Notes under the pieces: model-generated
Database searches by the model: none
Told to the model about the DNA's origin: nothing
What the model saw: the letters and a program-made list of their open reading frames with translations, nothing else
Translations under genes and position numbers: made by a program
Assembly (NCBI GenBank): GCA_963669155.1
Contig: OZ022588.1
Span: 4,968,991 to 5,032,990 of the forward strand
Reading direction: 5' to 3'
DNA from: Arbacia lixula
Taxonomy: Eukaryota > Echinodermata > Echinoidea > Arbacioida > Arbaciidae
DNA: 64,000 nt
Shown: piece after piece, positions 1 to 12,900 of the stretch
Position numbering within the stretch: the first letter of the stretch is position 1
Layout of the letters: each line of letters opens with the position of its first letter

Positions 1-105
1 TTTATTTTGCGAATTTATCAACATGCAAAAATATTAATATAATGGGCATGCGCACATGTACGACTAGTACTAGTACTATATATAAAATGGCGTATACAGT
101 ACTAA
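1..105. repeat. Partial copy of a small inverted-repeat element
   Basis: The right end (ATGGCGTATACAGTA) and the internal ACTAGTACTAGTACT run resemble the element at 19238-19465, whose right end is ATGGCATATACAGTA. The left part is cut off by the window edge. It ends about 30 bases before the Roquin 5' UTR splice acceptor. Confidence 0.45.
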
Positions 106-134
106 TTCCCTGTTTTTTTACTTCTTTTTTGCAG

Positions 135-253
135 TGACGGAAGAAACAGCAATGGCTGAGTCGACAATTCTATAGCACAGGCTTTTCAGCCAGCGGTACT
201 CTCGAACCCAACTGCTCACCACCGCTGTGTGTAGCTAGCTAGCTTCCTACATC
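135..253 (+). other. RC3H1: Roquin 5' UTR exon part, preceded by a splice acceptor
   Basis: A pyrimidine tract ending TTTTTTGCAG at 125-134 looks like a 3' splice site, so the start-codon exon probably begins at 135 and at least one non-coding first exon lies upstream of the window. Confidence 0.6.
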
Positions 254-3200
254 ATGCCTGTTCAGGCCCCGCAGTGGACGGAGGTGCTGTCATGTCCAGT
301 GTGCTGTAAGGAGTTCAGCCTGGTGGGCCGCCACCCGGTCAGCTTGTCCTGCGGCCACACGGCCTGCCGGGCTTGCCTCAGCAAGCTGCACAGGCAGCAG
401 TGCCCGTTTGATCAGACGGCCATCTCAAAAGATGTGAGTATTTGAATATTTCAGAATTCTAGTTCATTGCATTACTAAAAGCCTTATCACATCTCACTGT
501 AATGCTAAAAAATCAACATCAAACGTACAGCAAAATAGTCAACCCTTTTGTTCTGTCCTTAAACTCGTTTATTGTCTTTTTCTCTCAGTGGTGAATACAC
601 ACAGCAACGTATGATGCATTACATATTTGTACGTAGGACAACTCGAGCAGCAATTAAAAATTAGTTTTCACACATTTTCTATTCATTTGGTGTACATTAT
701 TGTGATAAAATCAGATGTGACTGGGCCGTAAAGAACTGAGTTTGACTCCATAGCAGGATTCCACTCCAAACTGTAAGAGTCTGTACGTACATGGAGTATA
801 TAGCCTAGATTTAGAGTTAAGTATTTCCGTAGGTATTGTTGTTTGTGCTATGTGAATACTGATGTTAGTGAAGCCCCTTCTTTTATGCGGGGCTTTTTTT
901 TTTTTTTTTAGAGTACCTAGCAAAACGCACTATACACTTATTGTTGACTTGACCTCTTCTTAACTAAAAAATTATGTTGATTATTCACCCTTCACATGTC
1001 AAAGCAAATTACAATTATGCCACATAGAGTATGATGAAGAATGATGAAGATTATGTGACTGTCTCTGTTTGCTATAAATACAGAAAGTTAAGTGAGATTG
1101 TTTATGAATATATGCCCCATTACTTGGATGTTAATGTGAGTCTTATATTATGTAAATGTCATTGAGTCTAATTATCAAATCGTCATGTGATGGTCTTTGT
1201 TATGTTCAAATGTTATTCAAGGTACCCAACGTCCCAGGGGAGAATAGTGCTTTGCTCACTGATGGGACTATCCTGGTAAAAGAATACAGAAGAAATGAAT
1301 AAATAAATAAATTTCCCACACCCACCAGGTGGACAAGTTGCCCACCAACTATGCCATCCTACAGCTGGTGGCTGGGTCTGAAGTGCTGGGGGACCCATCC
1401 AGGGAGCGTATCCCTGAGGGCTTGAGGCCCAACGAGTTTGAGATCTACCTCCAGACTCAAGGAATCATTGAGGAGCTGGCACTCTACCTGCAGCCTCTCA
1501 GTAAAGGTAACTATTGGCCTTCCTGGGGCCCATATCACAAAGAGTTACGATTGACCATACGATCAATCGTAAATCTGTAACATTAAGAAGTAACGATAAT
1601 AAATTGAGTTGAAATCTACCTCCAGACTCAAGGAATCATCGAGGAGCTGGCACTGTACCTGTAGCCTCTCAGTAACTATTGGCCGTCACAAAGAAGTTAT
1701 GATGAAAATCTATTGTAAGTTGCAATTTATATTATTAAAAATAAAAAATAATTAAACATTTCTGTACAGCACACCTCTACATGTATGTACTTAACGGAAT
1801 ACACAAGGAATAGCAGATGGCCAACATTCACAATCTCTGTTACCCACAGAACTTTAGAATACCAAACTGGAATGAAACTACATCGCTCAGATACCTTCCA
1901 AACAATGGAATATTGGATAGTTTAATGTATGTAAATTTGTGGTATCCATCTTGAACAGCTCCCTCTACGACGACCAGCAGCAGTGGTAGCAGCACAAACA
2001 GCAGCATGACAACCCTGTCATCAGGGAGCAGTGGCCACTTACTCAGCCGGCCAATCCAGCGCAAGCTGGTCACCCTGGTCAACTGCCAGCTGGTGGAGGA
2101 GGAAGGGCGTGCACGAGCCGTGCGGGCAGCACGGTCCCTCGGTGAGCGCATCGTGACGGAGCTAATCATCCAGCACCAGAACCCGCAGCAGCTGTCGGCC
2201 AACCTATGGGCGGCGGTGCGCACCCGAGGCTGCCAGTTCCTGGGGCCAGCCATGCAGGAGGAGACCTTGAAGCTGGTGCTGCTGGCCCTAGAGGATGGCA
2301 CCCCGCTGTCACGCAAGGTACTGGTGCTCTTTGTGGTGCAGAAGCTGGAGCAACAGTTCCCGCAGGCCTCCAAGACCAGCGTGGGCCACGTGGTGCAGCT
2401 GCTGTACCGGGCATCCTGTTTCAAGGTCACCAAGCGTGACGAGGAGTCCTCCCTTATGCAGCTCAAGGAAGAGGTAATTGGATCAAAATTATCCTCCAGA
2501 AAGTATGAAGAAAACTTGCATTATGCTTAAATGCATGTTAGATGTTTGTTTCTGTGTTCAATGCCCCTCATTAACTCATACTATATACGTCTACAAGTAC
2601 ATATGAACATTTTTTTTTTACAAGATTGGGAGATTGACCTATTCTAGGTAAGCTTCTGCCAACTCAATTTTTCAAACCAATAATTTTCTGGTCAGGTGAA
2701 ACTCTTTATCGATATACATGTATCATGTAAAAGCCTTGATATTGAGAGAAATTGTAAGGATATATATTCATGCAGGATGATTTTATCTAACCTCTTATGA
2801 CAAAGGGTCAAAATCTTTCCATGCTCATTCAAGTAATATCTTTGTTTTGTTGTAGTTCAGGAACTTCAATTCTTTCATTCAAGTAATATCTTTGTCTTGT
2901 TGTAGTTCCGTAACTATGACTCTCTGAGGAGGGAGCACGATGCCCAGATTGTCCAGATTGCGATCGAGGCTGGCCTAAGGATCTCCCCCGAGCAGTGGTC
3001 ATCTCTACTGTATGGTGACCTCAACCACAAGTCTCACATGCAGTCCATCATTGACAAGGTAGGTGCAGGCATAATAGGCAGGGAGGAATGTTGTAACTGT
3101 GAAACAACCATGGCAACATGCTGTAATGCTGAGAGCTCATTGGCTGCTTCTTTGGTTGCTGCAATCATTGGAAAAATAGGTGCAATTTATTATTATCATA

Positions 3201-3749
3201 CATCTAAATTACATTTAATCTGAGGTTGTTGTCCTTCTCTCATAATTTCTTTTTGTTGAATGGTTGGCTTAATTATAGTGACAATGATTGTAGTACTGAT
3301 ACATTTACATATGCAATTTGATTTACTCAGTTGCTTTCACTCATGTATTACATGATTCCTGCAAGGTAGCATGCTACCATTATGTCTAAATGTATTAAGA
3401 CGAGACACAAGATTGGACAATGACAGCATCGTAATATCAATGCAAGACCTTCGTGTGTGGAGAGCCATCATGGATCGAGAGTACCACTCAAACTAACAAA
3501 CAATAATTGTTTTTTTTTAAATCAAAATTGTTGTTGAGTGAAAATTGTAAAACATATATCCAATTCTTATCATTGTTTTTTGTTCTCCTGGCCTATCTAG
3601 CTCCAGACTCCTGCCTCCTTTGCCTCCAGCATCCAGGAGCTGACCATCTGTCTGCAGCGCTCCGGGGATCCAGTACGTCTCACCCAGTTCAAGACTCACT
3701 TGGAGCAGCTAGCAGCCATTGACTCCAGCCCAGGTGTGTTTCTGTTAGT

Positions 3750-3790
<41 letters not shown>

Positions 3791-3861
3791 TGTGTGTGTG
3801 TGTGTTATGTTAACAAAACAAAGAAGTACCTTCATGAGAGAGAGAGAGAGAGAGAGAGAGA

Positions 3862-3910
<49 letters not shown>

Positions 3911-6900
3911 GTTAACAAAACAAATAAGTACCTTCCTTAACCTGTTGCTCACCGTTAGTTTCTTGGGGTTTGTGAAGCCTGGTCCAGTTGGGATGTTCAA
4001 GATTTTCCATGGAACTGCAGTAGCCAATGGGGTGTGGCTTAATTACACCCTATAAGGAAATTTAAGTTTATTCTCAGTCTGTCATCTGTTTCCAAATAGC
4101 CAATTAGGCAGGAGTCAAGCTGCTTAGTATCTGATTGGAAATAAGCCAGCACAAACTTCCCTCCGAATAATAGAAACTGACTTTAAGTGAAATTAACACG
4201 ATCAGTAGATTTTGAGGAGGTTTTGGTCTAGTTCGTCCAAAAGTTATAACCTAGGGATCGGAGATGGCTGTGTGCTATGGTCCACTCCACGGTGCATGCG
4301 TTCAATGGGATAATTGTTCACATCGTGTGATTATGAATATAGACTATGCTCGCTGCAGTTCAGACATAAACATGGATACTTTTTCACTTTTCCTGAAAAT
4401 GTTTGTGAAGCTATGACTGTGAAATTTCATACACATTATTGTTAGGGTATACTGCCAATTCCTGCAGAGTTTCATGACTTTTTGCAAATGGGACACCCTG
4501 TCTTTAAGCTGCATGAACCTGCGCTTGCTTTCAATCTGAAGGAGCCATGATCTCGTCTTGGGCTGGAACCAAAGCTGCGGCCGACGCTGTGAAGCTGGTT
4601 CTCCAAGGACTGGTGGACTTCATGCAGAACTTCTCTCAGAACAAGAAAGCGCTGGATCTTCAGGTATGATCAGATGAAATAAGGTCTTTATTTTCATCCA
4701 GGATGGCAGTAAATTTAGATAATATAAACAGTAGGATACAGTTTTGCAATACAGTACTCTTACCACAGATATTGCTTCACCATTGAATTATATGAGTGGG
4801 AGTGGCATCAAAATTGCTTTTACAATCTCAATGAACAGTGATGCAAATGTAACATTTTGAAAAGAGAAATGAAAGAAACAGAAGCATATTCTAGCAGAGT
4901 GCATGTAATTAAAAGACTGAACATTTAGATAACTTACACAAAAGGATACAATTTTACAATACAGTACTCTTACCGCCCCTGATGTGTCACCAGTGAAGTA
5001 TATGAGTTTGCAGTCAAAATGAAACCTCTCAACAAGTATGTTACCATTATATCCACCCTTTTAAATGGGTAATATTCAAATTTTAATGTGTGTTAGTAAT
5101 ATGCTGTCCAATAAGATCTGTAATGTCTTTGGTATGGATCTCGATGATATAGTTTATATGTGTGATGGTAGATACAACCGCAGATGACACGATCCAATCA
5201 GTCCCTAACTGGCTGAATGGCACGACACGGACTTCGGATTTATGAAAGTAGGTGACTTATCCAGTTGTAGGTCCAAACAACTGCAGACTCATGGCAAAAT
5301 CGTGTCGCCTTTGGAGGACTTCTACTTATCCTTGAGGCATGCTAAAGTAAATACTGTTTTCTGTTGATAAGCTGAAACATCATTTGATCCCGATCTACTC
5401 CCCTAGGCCCAGAACATCAAGTTCAAGACCAGTCTGTGCCGTGACGTCATGCAGAAGGGAGGCTGCCCTCGTGGTCCAAGCTGCACTTTCGCCCACTCCC
5501 AGGAGGAGCTGGAGAGGTGAGGGGATGTGTGCCTGAATAGCAGGGGAGGTATTCTGTATTCTGAAGGAAACGTCAGTCAAAAACTGTGCCTATAGGCCAA
5601 TCACAGTTGTGGAGCATAGGTAACACCAGTGAACACTGAAGTTAAAACTTTAGACTGTTCACATTATACCACTGCATGTGCTCCGTTGGTTGAGCCCAAA
5701 ATATCTTAAAATAGCATAATAGATATTTGCAGTGATGATTTTATGTTGTTGCTTGTCCAAAATGACAAGAAATGTTGTGTCATTTGGTTGTTTATCAAGG
5801 ACTAATTTCAAAATCAAAGTTAAAAGGGTCAATGTCCAAATGAATCCTATTGCATATCATCTCATCTCATAGATACCGCTCCAAGAGCCGCCAGCTCCTG
5901 TCCTCTCTGAACAACCAGGCCAAAAACCAGAGGGGCGTGCGTGGGGACAAACCAGGCAGCGAGAGCATGCGCGACCTCCTGCAGTCAGCCAACTCCTCCC
6001 CCGGCAGCGTCACTGAGGACAGACCCAAGGCCCCTCCCCCCACCATGATGATGGACGAGAGCTCGACCAAATCCTGGGCGGGGAGTGAGACGAGGTACGG
6101 GAGCGAGTCGAGGTACGTTGCTGCCTCCCGCATGGATTTTGATTTGGACGAGAGGACGCACTCTGTGATTGGCTTCAAGTCTGAGCCGGGGATGGCCCAC
6201 CGGCCATCGGGCCCGTTTGCCAAACCCCCACCACCAGAGACTGTTAATGAGGAGGACCTTGAAAAAGCTATGTAAGTCAACCATTTATACCACCATTTAG
6301 ACATGCCTGTTTCTTACATAGTTAAATTGCCAAATATTGTTTCATGTATATTTATATACGCATCATAATTCGTTTACTTGTATATGATCATATTTTTATG
6401 CCTCCGCCACGAAGTGGCCGGAGGCATTATGTTTTCGGGTTGTCCGTCCGTCCGTCCGTCCGTCAGTACGTACGTCCGTCCGTCCGTCCGTCCGTCCCGA
6501 ATCTGTTTAGGCAATATCTTGAGAACCGTTAAGCAGATTTGCTTCAAACTTTGTACATGTATGTATTGCATGAAACTAATGAAGTGTGTAAAATTGGGGT
6601 CAAATCTGATTGAGGTCAAAGGTCAAAGGTCAATGAACTTTGTAAAAATTGCCCAAAAATGACCTTTTCCACAATAAATCTAAATCCAAGGATGCAATTC
6701 TCATTAAACATGGTACAAAGATGTATTACTACTTGAAAATAGACTGGTGACATTTTTGGTAAAATTCCTGAAAGGTCAGAGGTCAAAGGTCAATGAAATT
6801 TGTGAAAATTTGCCAAAAATTGACCTTTTTCACAATAAATGCAAATCCAAGGATGCAATTCTCTTTAAACATGGTACAAAGATAAATTACTACTTGGGGA

Positions 6901-9900
6901 TAGACTGGTGACATTTTTGGTAAAATTCCTGAAAGTTCAGTGGTCAAAGGTCAATGAACTTTGACAAAATTGGCTAGAAATTGCCCCAAACTTTCAATTT
7001 TTCACAATAAATCCAAACCCAATGGTGCAATTCCAACCAAACATAGTGAAACGATGGATCACTCCTTTTGGGTAGACTGGTGACATTGTTGGTGAGATTG
7101 CTGGAAGGTCAGAGGTCAAAGGTCAATGAACTTTGCAAAATTGATATTTTTCACAATAAACCTAAATCCAAATCCAATGGCGCAATTCTAACCAAATATG
7201 ATACAGAGATGTATCACTTCATGGAGGTAGACTGGTGAAAGTTTAGGTAAAACTCCTGAGAGTTCAAAGGTCAAAGGTCAATGAACTTTGCCAAAAATTA
7301 GCTAAAATTGCCCCCAAAGTGATAATTTTCTAAATATATCCAAATCCAATGGAGCAATACCAACCAAACATGGTGCAAAGATGGATCACTACTAGACTGA
7401 TGACTTTTTTGGTGAAATTTCTCAAGGTCAGGGATCAAAGGTGAATGAACTTTGCCAAAATTGGCTAAAAATTGCCCCAAATTGAGTTTTTCTCACATTG
7501 AATCCAATACTAATGATTCAATTCAAACCAAAGATAGTACAGAGATGAATCACTTCATGGAGGTAGACTGGTGAAGTTTTGGTAAAATTCCTGAAAGATC
7601 AAAGGTCAATGAACTTCACCCAAAATTGGCTAATTTTAAACAAACTTGATACAAGGATGGATTTAGACAGACTGGTTAGATTGGAAGTCAAAGAAGTAAG
7701 AGGTCAAAAGTCAATGAACATTGCCAAACTTGGCTAAACTTGAAAAAACAGAATGCGATATTTTCATTTCACATAGGAGCAATAGTACATTGCCCACCAA
7801 ACATGCACATTTTCTGAGAATAGCAAAAAGGCGGAGGCATATTTATCGACTGCGGGGCAGTCGAATTGCTCTAGTTTATCAATTATTTGGTTTATATTAT
7901 TATTTAATGACAATCATTTTAAAGTCTTTTTTTTAATTAATTAACCTGGTGATTATTGTGTTGTCATTTGAACTTGAGTAAAGCACATTCTTTTCTTAAG
8001 TTGGTGGTACAGAGTGCCTGCTTTGGTTTTTACAAGAGAATGTAAAGTTGTACATATTGAGGTGCTTGATGAGCTTGAATTTTCTTTACCTGATTTTACT
8101 GACTGACACACTTGTATCGTTACATGGAACTTACAGCCAAGCACGCCTCTACGGTCTCAAGAAACGCAACCAGGAGCTCGCTATCAGACAAGATCCTGAC
8201 AGTCCAGCCTCCTCAATGGATACAACTTCCCTTCGCTCTGTATCACCACCAGGGGGCAGCAGACTCCCTGCCAGCAATGCCAGACTATACGCGGCCAATC
8301 GCGGTGGGAACCTCGGATTTCATTCCGAGTCTTCTTCCTCCTCTTTGGCTGGGGTGGAATCTGACCTGCAAGGGCTCCGGAGTGGTATCAATGGTGGGGG
8401 TAATCCGTTGCCCCCTCCTCCCACGCAAGCTGGTGGTGGTGGTGGTACAGCAAGACTGCCCCCACAGGAGTTAGAGAGGGGAAGAGGGGTGATGCCCTAC
8501 CCTGATGGTAAGCTTCATTTAAATACTGAATGTCAAATCACTTGGGAATGGTGAAAATATATGTCCATTTATTTCGATATGTTTGATTATATTTCTTAAA
8601 ATGGACGTTTGAAGTTTCCATATTTTCTTGATATTGTTAAATAAAGATCTTTGTTGCTAAAGGGCTTACATCAGTGCAATATTCTATAACCCATTTAGAT
8701 AACATATATCATCCCCAAACATCTACGTGTGTAAGCATGTCTGTATTGCTTGATGGCATACTTAAATTTGCTAATGGTCTCTTACCCATGCAGATGGCTT
8801 GTACTACGAGCGCAGGTTAACCCCAAACATCCCTGCCTACCGTTCTCCTGGCAAAGACTCATCGCAGACCCAGCATCCCTCCAGCCCCCCAGCCCTCCAA
8901 CCCCGCATCCTGATCCCCACCAACCTCCAACCAGGCCTCTACGAGGACAAGAAGGCAGCAGTCAAGCCACAACCGCCCTACCCATACCTCACACCCGCCG
9001 TAGGCCGCTATCTCTACCCCGAGCCAGTCCAGACGCCGGCTCACCCAGGGCAGCGGGTACCAGAGATGGGCCCCAGACCGCCGGGTAGGGGAGGGGTGTA
9101 TCATAGGCGGCCTGTGGTGCAGCGGTATGTGGACCCACACACCATGAAGGCGTATGACGTGGTACCAGCTGATGACTACTTGGAGCCCTACGCATCTCCC
9201 TCGTTGATGCCAGATGGGGGATACCATGTGCCGCAGTACAGAGACGAGTAAGTAACAATGAACAGGCAACTTCATTTTTAGAAGCCCAGGACAGTCTCCA
9301 GAACTACCAGTAGCAAGATTCAAGATACTGACATATCAGATACCTAATTCAGAGATGGATGACTAACCATCAATCTCCATCAATCTCCATCAATCTCCAT
9401 GCTATAACCCAAAGATCATCCATCCATAACATTTGTTTTGGTCAAAATTAATACCTATCTAATGGAAAAGACGTACACAGCCTAGGTTTCATACATTGTT
9501 ACATTAATCTTTGATGTGATGTTGGATAATTTTGTTTGTCTCGCCTGAACAAAGTTCGGCAGAGACCTAGTCATCACTTTTTCCGTTTGTCTGTTGGTCT
9601 GTTGCAAAAATTTAAAAGATTTTGTTACACTTGCTCTCATTTCTTTATTTCTGTATCAATTGTGATCACACTTGTTACAAATGATCCTTGGGTAATACCA
9701 TATGTGTCTTTATGAGGATGACGGAGTCAAAGGTCATCTAGGGGTCAAAAGGTCAAATGATATGAGGCTGTGTGCATCATTTTGCTCAAAGTTTTTGTTT
9801 GACTTGCTCTCATTTCTTTATTTCTGCATCAATTGTGATCACACTTGGTACAAATGATCCTTGGGTAATATACTACATGTGTCTTCATGAGGCTGATGGG

Positions 9901-12900
9901 GTCAAAGGTCATCTAGGTGTCAAAAGGTCAAATGATATGAGGCTGTGTGCATCATTTTTCTCAAAGTTTTTTTCTCAACTAAAGGACATTTCTTTATTTC
10001 AGGTTGGATTAAACTTGGCACAGATGTGCAGGGGCTTGTGTTTATTTCTGCATTTCTGCATTAATTTTGAAATCAGGCCAGACTCGTGGCTCGTGAACCA
10101 CCTTGTTTCTTTTTTTTCTTCTTGTTATTGTGTAAGTGTAAGAGTAAAGCACGTTGATATAAATATTTTCTGTAAAGCACTAAAAGATGTAAGTTATTAT
10201 AACATTTACTATTATCATTATTATCATGATTATTATCCAGGTACAGAGATTCATCTGGCTACTACTCTCCCTACGAGCAGCGGGCCGGTCACCCCATGCC
10301 CCGGGATGGGAGGCAGCTACCCCCTGTGGGCTCCCCTCTCATCCTGCAACCACGTACAGCCAATGACAGCACAGACGGCAGGGCTCCCCCACCAGAGCGG
10401 ACCAAGGCACCCAGTCGGCAGACCGCTATTGGGCCCCTTCGTTCGAAACGCCCCTCCAAGATAGAACGGGTGAGTTCAATTCAATTCAATTAGGTGTTTA
10501 TTAGATAACACGCGAAATAAAAGTGAAAGGATATTTTGATAAAGAGCCTAATGCTAAAGGGAATATAAACAAATAAGAGAGCCCATGATGTTGCACAGTT
10601 CGGCGATTTGAAAATGCATTTGGACAAAGTGAAGGTGAAGTGATGTTTCAATAAAAAGCCAAATGCTTATGAAACCAAAGTATCCCAGTTAGGAGGTTTG
10701 AAATGCATAGTTAAAAAGATCAAGTGGAAGGATGTTTCAATGCAGAAATTAATGCTTGAAGGAAAGAGGAAAGAGATTTTAAATTGCCTTATATATTAGA
10801 GCGGATGTATTTTTTTGGGGGGTTGAACCCGCTGAGTACCAAGTTATGAAAACTTGATTGATTTGTTACATATATGTATGCCAATGGGACTGAGAAGGTT
10901 AATGCCTGTGTTCATTATTCACCAGGGACCAAGTCTGACTGAGCTTCTGGAGCGGCAGAGCTATTTAGTGAGCACCCTGGATGAGATGCATGATGATTAT
11001 GAGTCTGTCAGCTCCAATAAGTCCAGCAACAGCATCTCCTCATCCACTAGCCTTTGGGGAGGGGTGATGTCCACTGGGCAGTATAGCTGGACATCGAGCA
11101 GCGGCAAGACCGGCGGTCAGTCTGCCAACGAGCCGGAGAGCCTTTGGGCGGGTGTCACCTCCCCCATTGTTGAGCCTTCGTCCAGCGGCTTGAACTTCAG
11201 CTTTGAGGGGATCGCCAATGAGGAGGAGGAGGAGGACAACGATCACAGGAAGAATGGGATCGACGTGGACGCCGAGGACGAGATCCTGCTGCAGAAGCTC
11301 GACGAGACGGACAACGAGACAAGCAGTCAGGACGAGAGGGCAGAGAGCGATCAGGGGAGTTATAATCCATGGACGAGCACCGCGTTGTTCATGCCACAGA
11401 ACGGGAAGGCGGTAAAGGAGACGCCAACGAATCACACCTACACCATGAGCAAGGTGCTGGTGCGGCACGTGTCGACCAGCAAGAATGACGAGATGCAGAA
11501 GGCACCGCACGGCGCCCACAACATGAAGGACTTTGAGAATATGTCGTTCTTGGAGCTCAAACGCACCTTGATGGATGTGGAGCAGCAGGATCGGCGCGCT
11601 GGGAGCAGCCACTTCGAGCGGGGGCAGAAGATTCAGATCGAGCTTGGTCGGCGGGAGGAGAGCGACACCACCTCGCCGGGCCCCTTTCCAGATAGCCCCA
11701 AGGTGCCCCCTCTCCCCGCTCAGCTGGTCAACAAGGACCCCATCCTGCACCTGTACACGAAATACCACAAGGCCAGCCACGCCCCCATCGTCCATGCCTC
11801 AGGGGCACGCCATGCACCCTTCGGACCGGTGTCTGGGTCAGCTCGGACCATGGGCAGTAACACGGGCCCCCTGAAGATCAGCGCTGGTGCGGTGGAGAAC
11901 ACCATGCCGGTCAATATGACCGTACAGGACTGCCAAGTGGCCCCAGGTTTCCAGACCCCAGATGGGGACGGCTACTACATCAAGACGCCCAAGACCAGGC
12001 CCTCAGACGAACTCCACACCTGCACCACAGTCCCTCAAGTGTAAGTATAATTGTAATTGTGACCATTTCCAGCACCCTAAACATTAATACTTTGAGACTA
12101 ACTGTCATGTACCTGAAGAATTTTGATCAGGTATCATTGGGAACTTTCACAAAGCATGAAGTATGTATAGTAGGGAAACGTTGGGATGGTTTCTTTGAAG
12201 TCTGCGTCTTCATGGACAGAGCATACAGACATACAGAAACATTTATTAATGAGGAATTATAACACAGTGATGGTGAGTGTTGAATGAAGAGGCATTTCAT
12301 TTATATATTTATCTGGTCTTTCCCAAATGGTTGTCTAACTACTTCCTTCATCTCTGATTTGTTTCTGTGGGCAGGGACTGGGAGAAGAACGTGGACCAGC
12401 TGGTGGAGAATGACCCTAATGCAGAAGAGAAGCTGATTGACGCCCTCACCAAAGTCCGTACCCAGATCCAGGCCAAGGAGACCGTACAGGTAAGACGACA
12501 AGTCAAGAGGTGGGATAGCTGGTGTCACTTCATATTCTAGGGCGTAACACATGTTTGTCCCCCAAGTAAAAAAAAACACGCTCTGTCATTAGCCCGATCA
12601 GACGAAATCGCGAGCTAGTTTGCTGATCTGGGGAAAAAGCCTGAAGGTGCAATCGCGTCCAAACTCAGGATGCATAAATTATCCCGATGTTCGCTTATAC
12701 GCAGTGTGCGACGGGAATAGGCCACGACCGCATGGCTTCGGTTGTGTGCTTGCATTCACGCACATATAAAAACCTATTAGGTAAACAATGCCTCGTGCGC
12801 GCTGATGCATGCCGGGATCGAGAATACAGATGAATGGTATAATCTGTTATTAGGCAGTTGGGGATAAAGTCATGATTACATTACGAAAATGGATTGTCAC

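Noticed and set aside
3749..4055. Open frames made of His/Thr and Ser/Leu or Val/Cys repeats on both strands
   Set aside because: They are translations of the AG and GT microsatellites in Roquin intron 5.
11040..11795. A 251-residue minus-strand open frame opposite Roquin exon 12
   Set aside because: It is a shadow of the conserved plus-strand exon in GC-rich coding sequence, with no recognisable domain.
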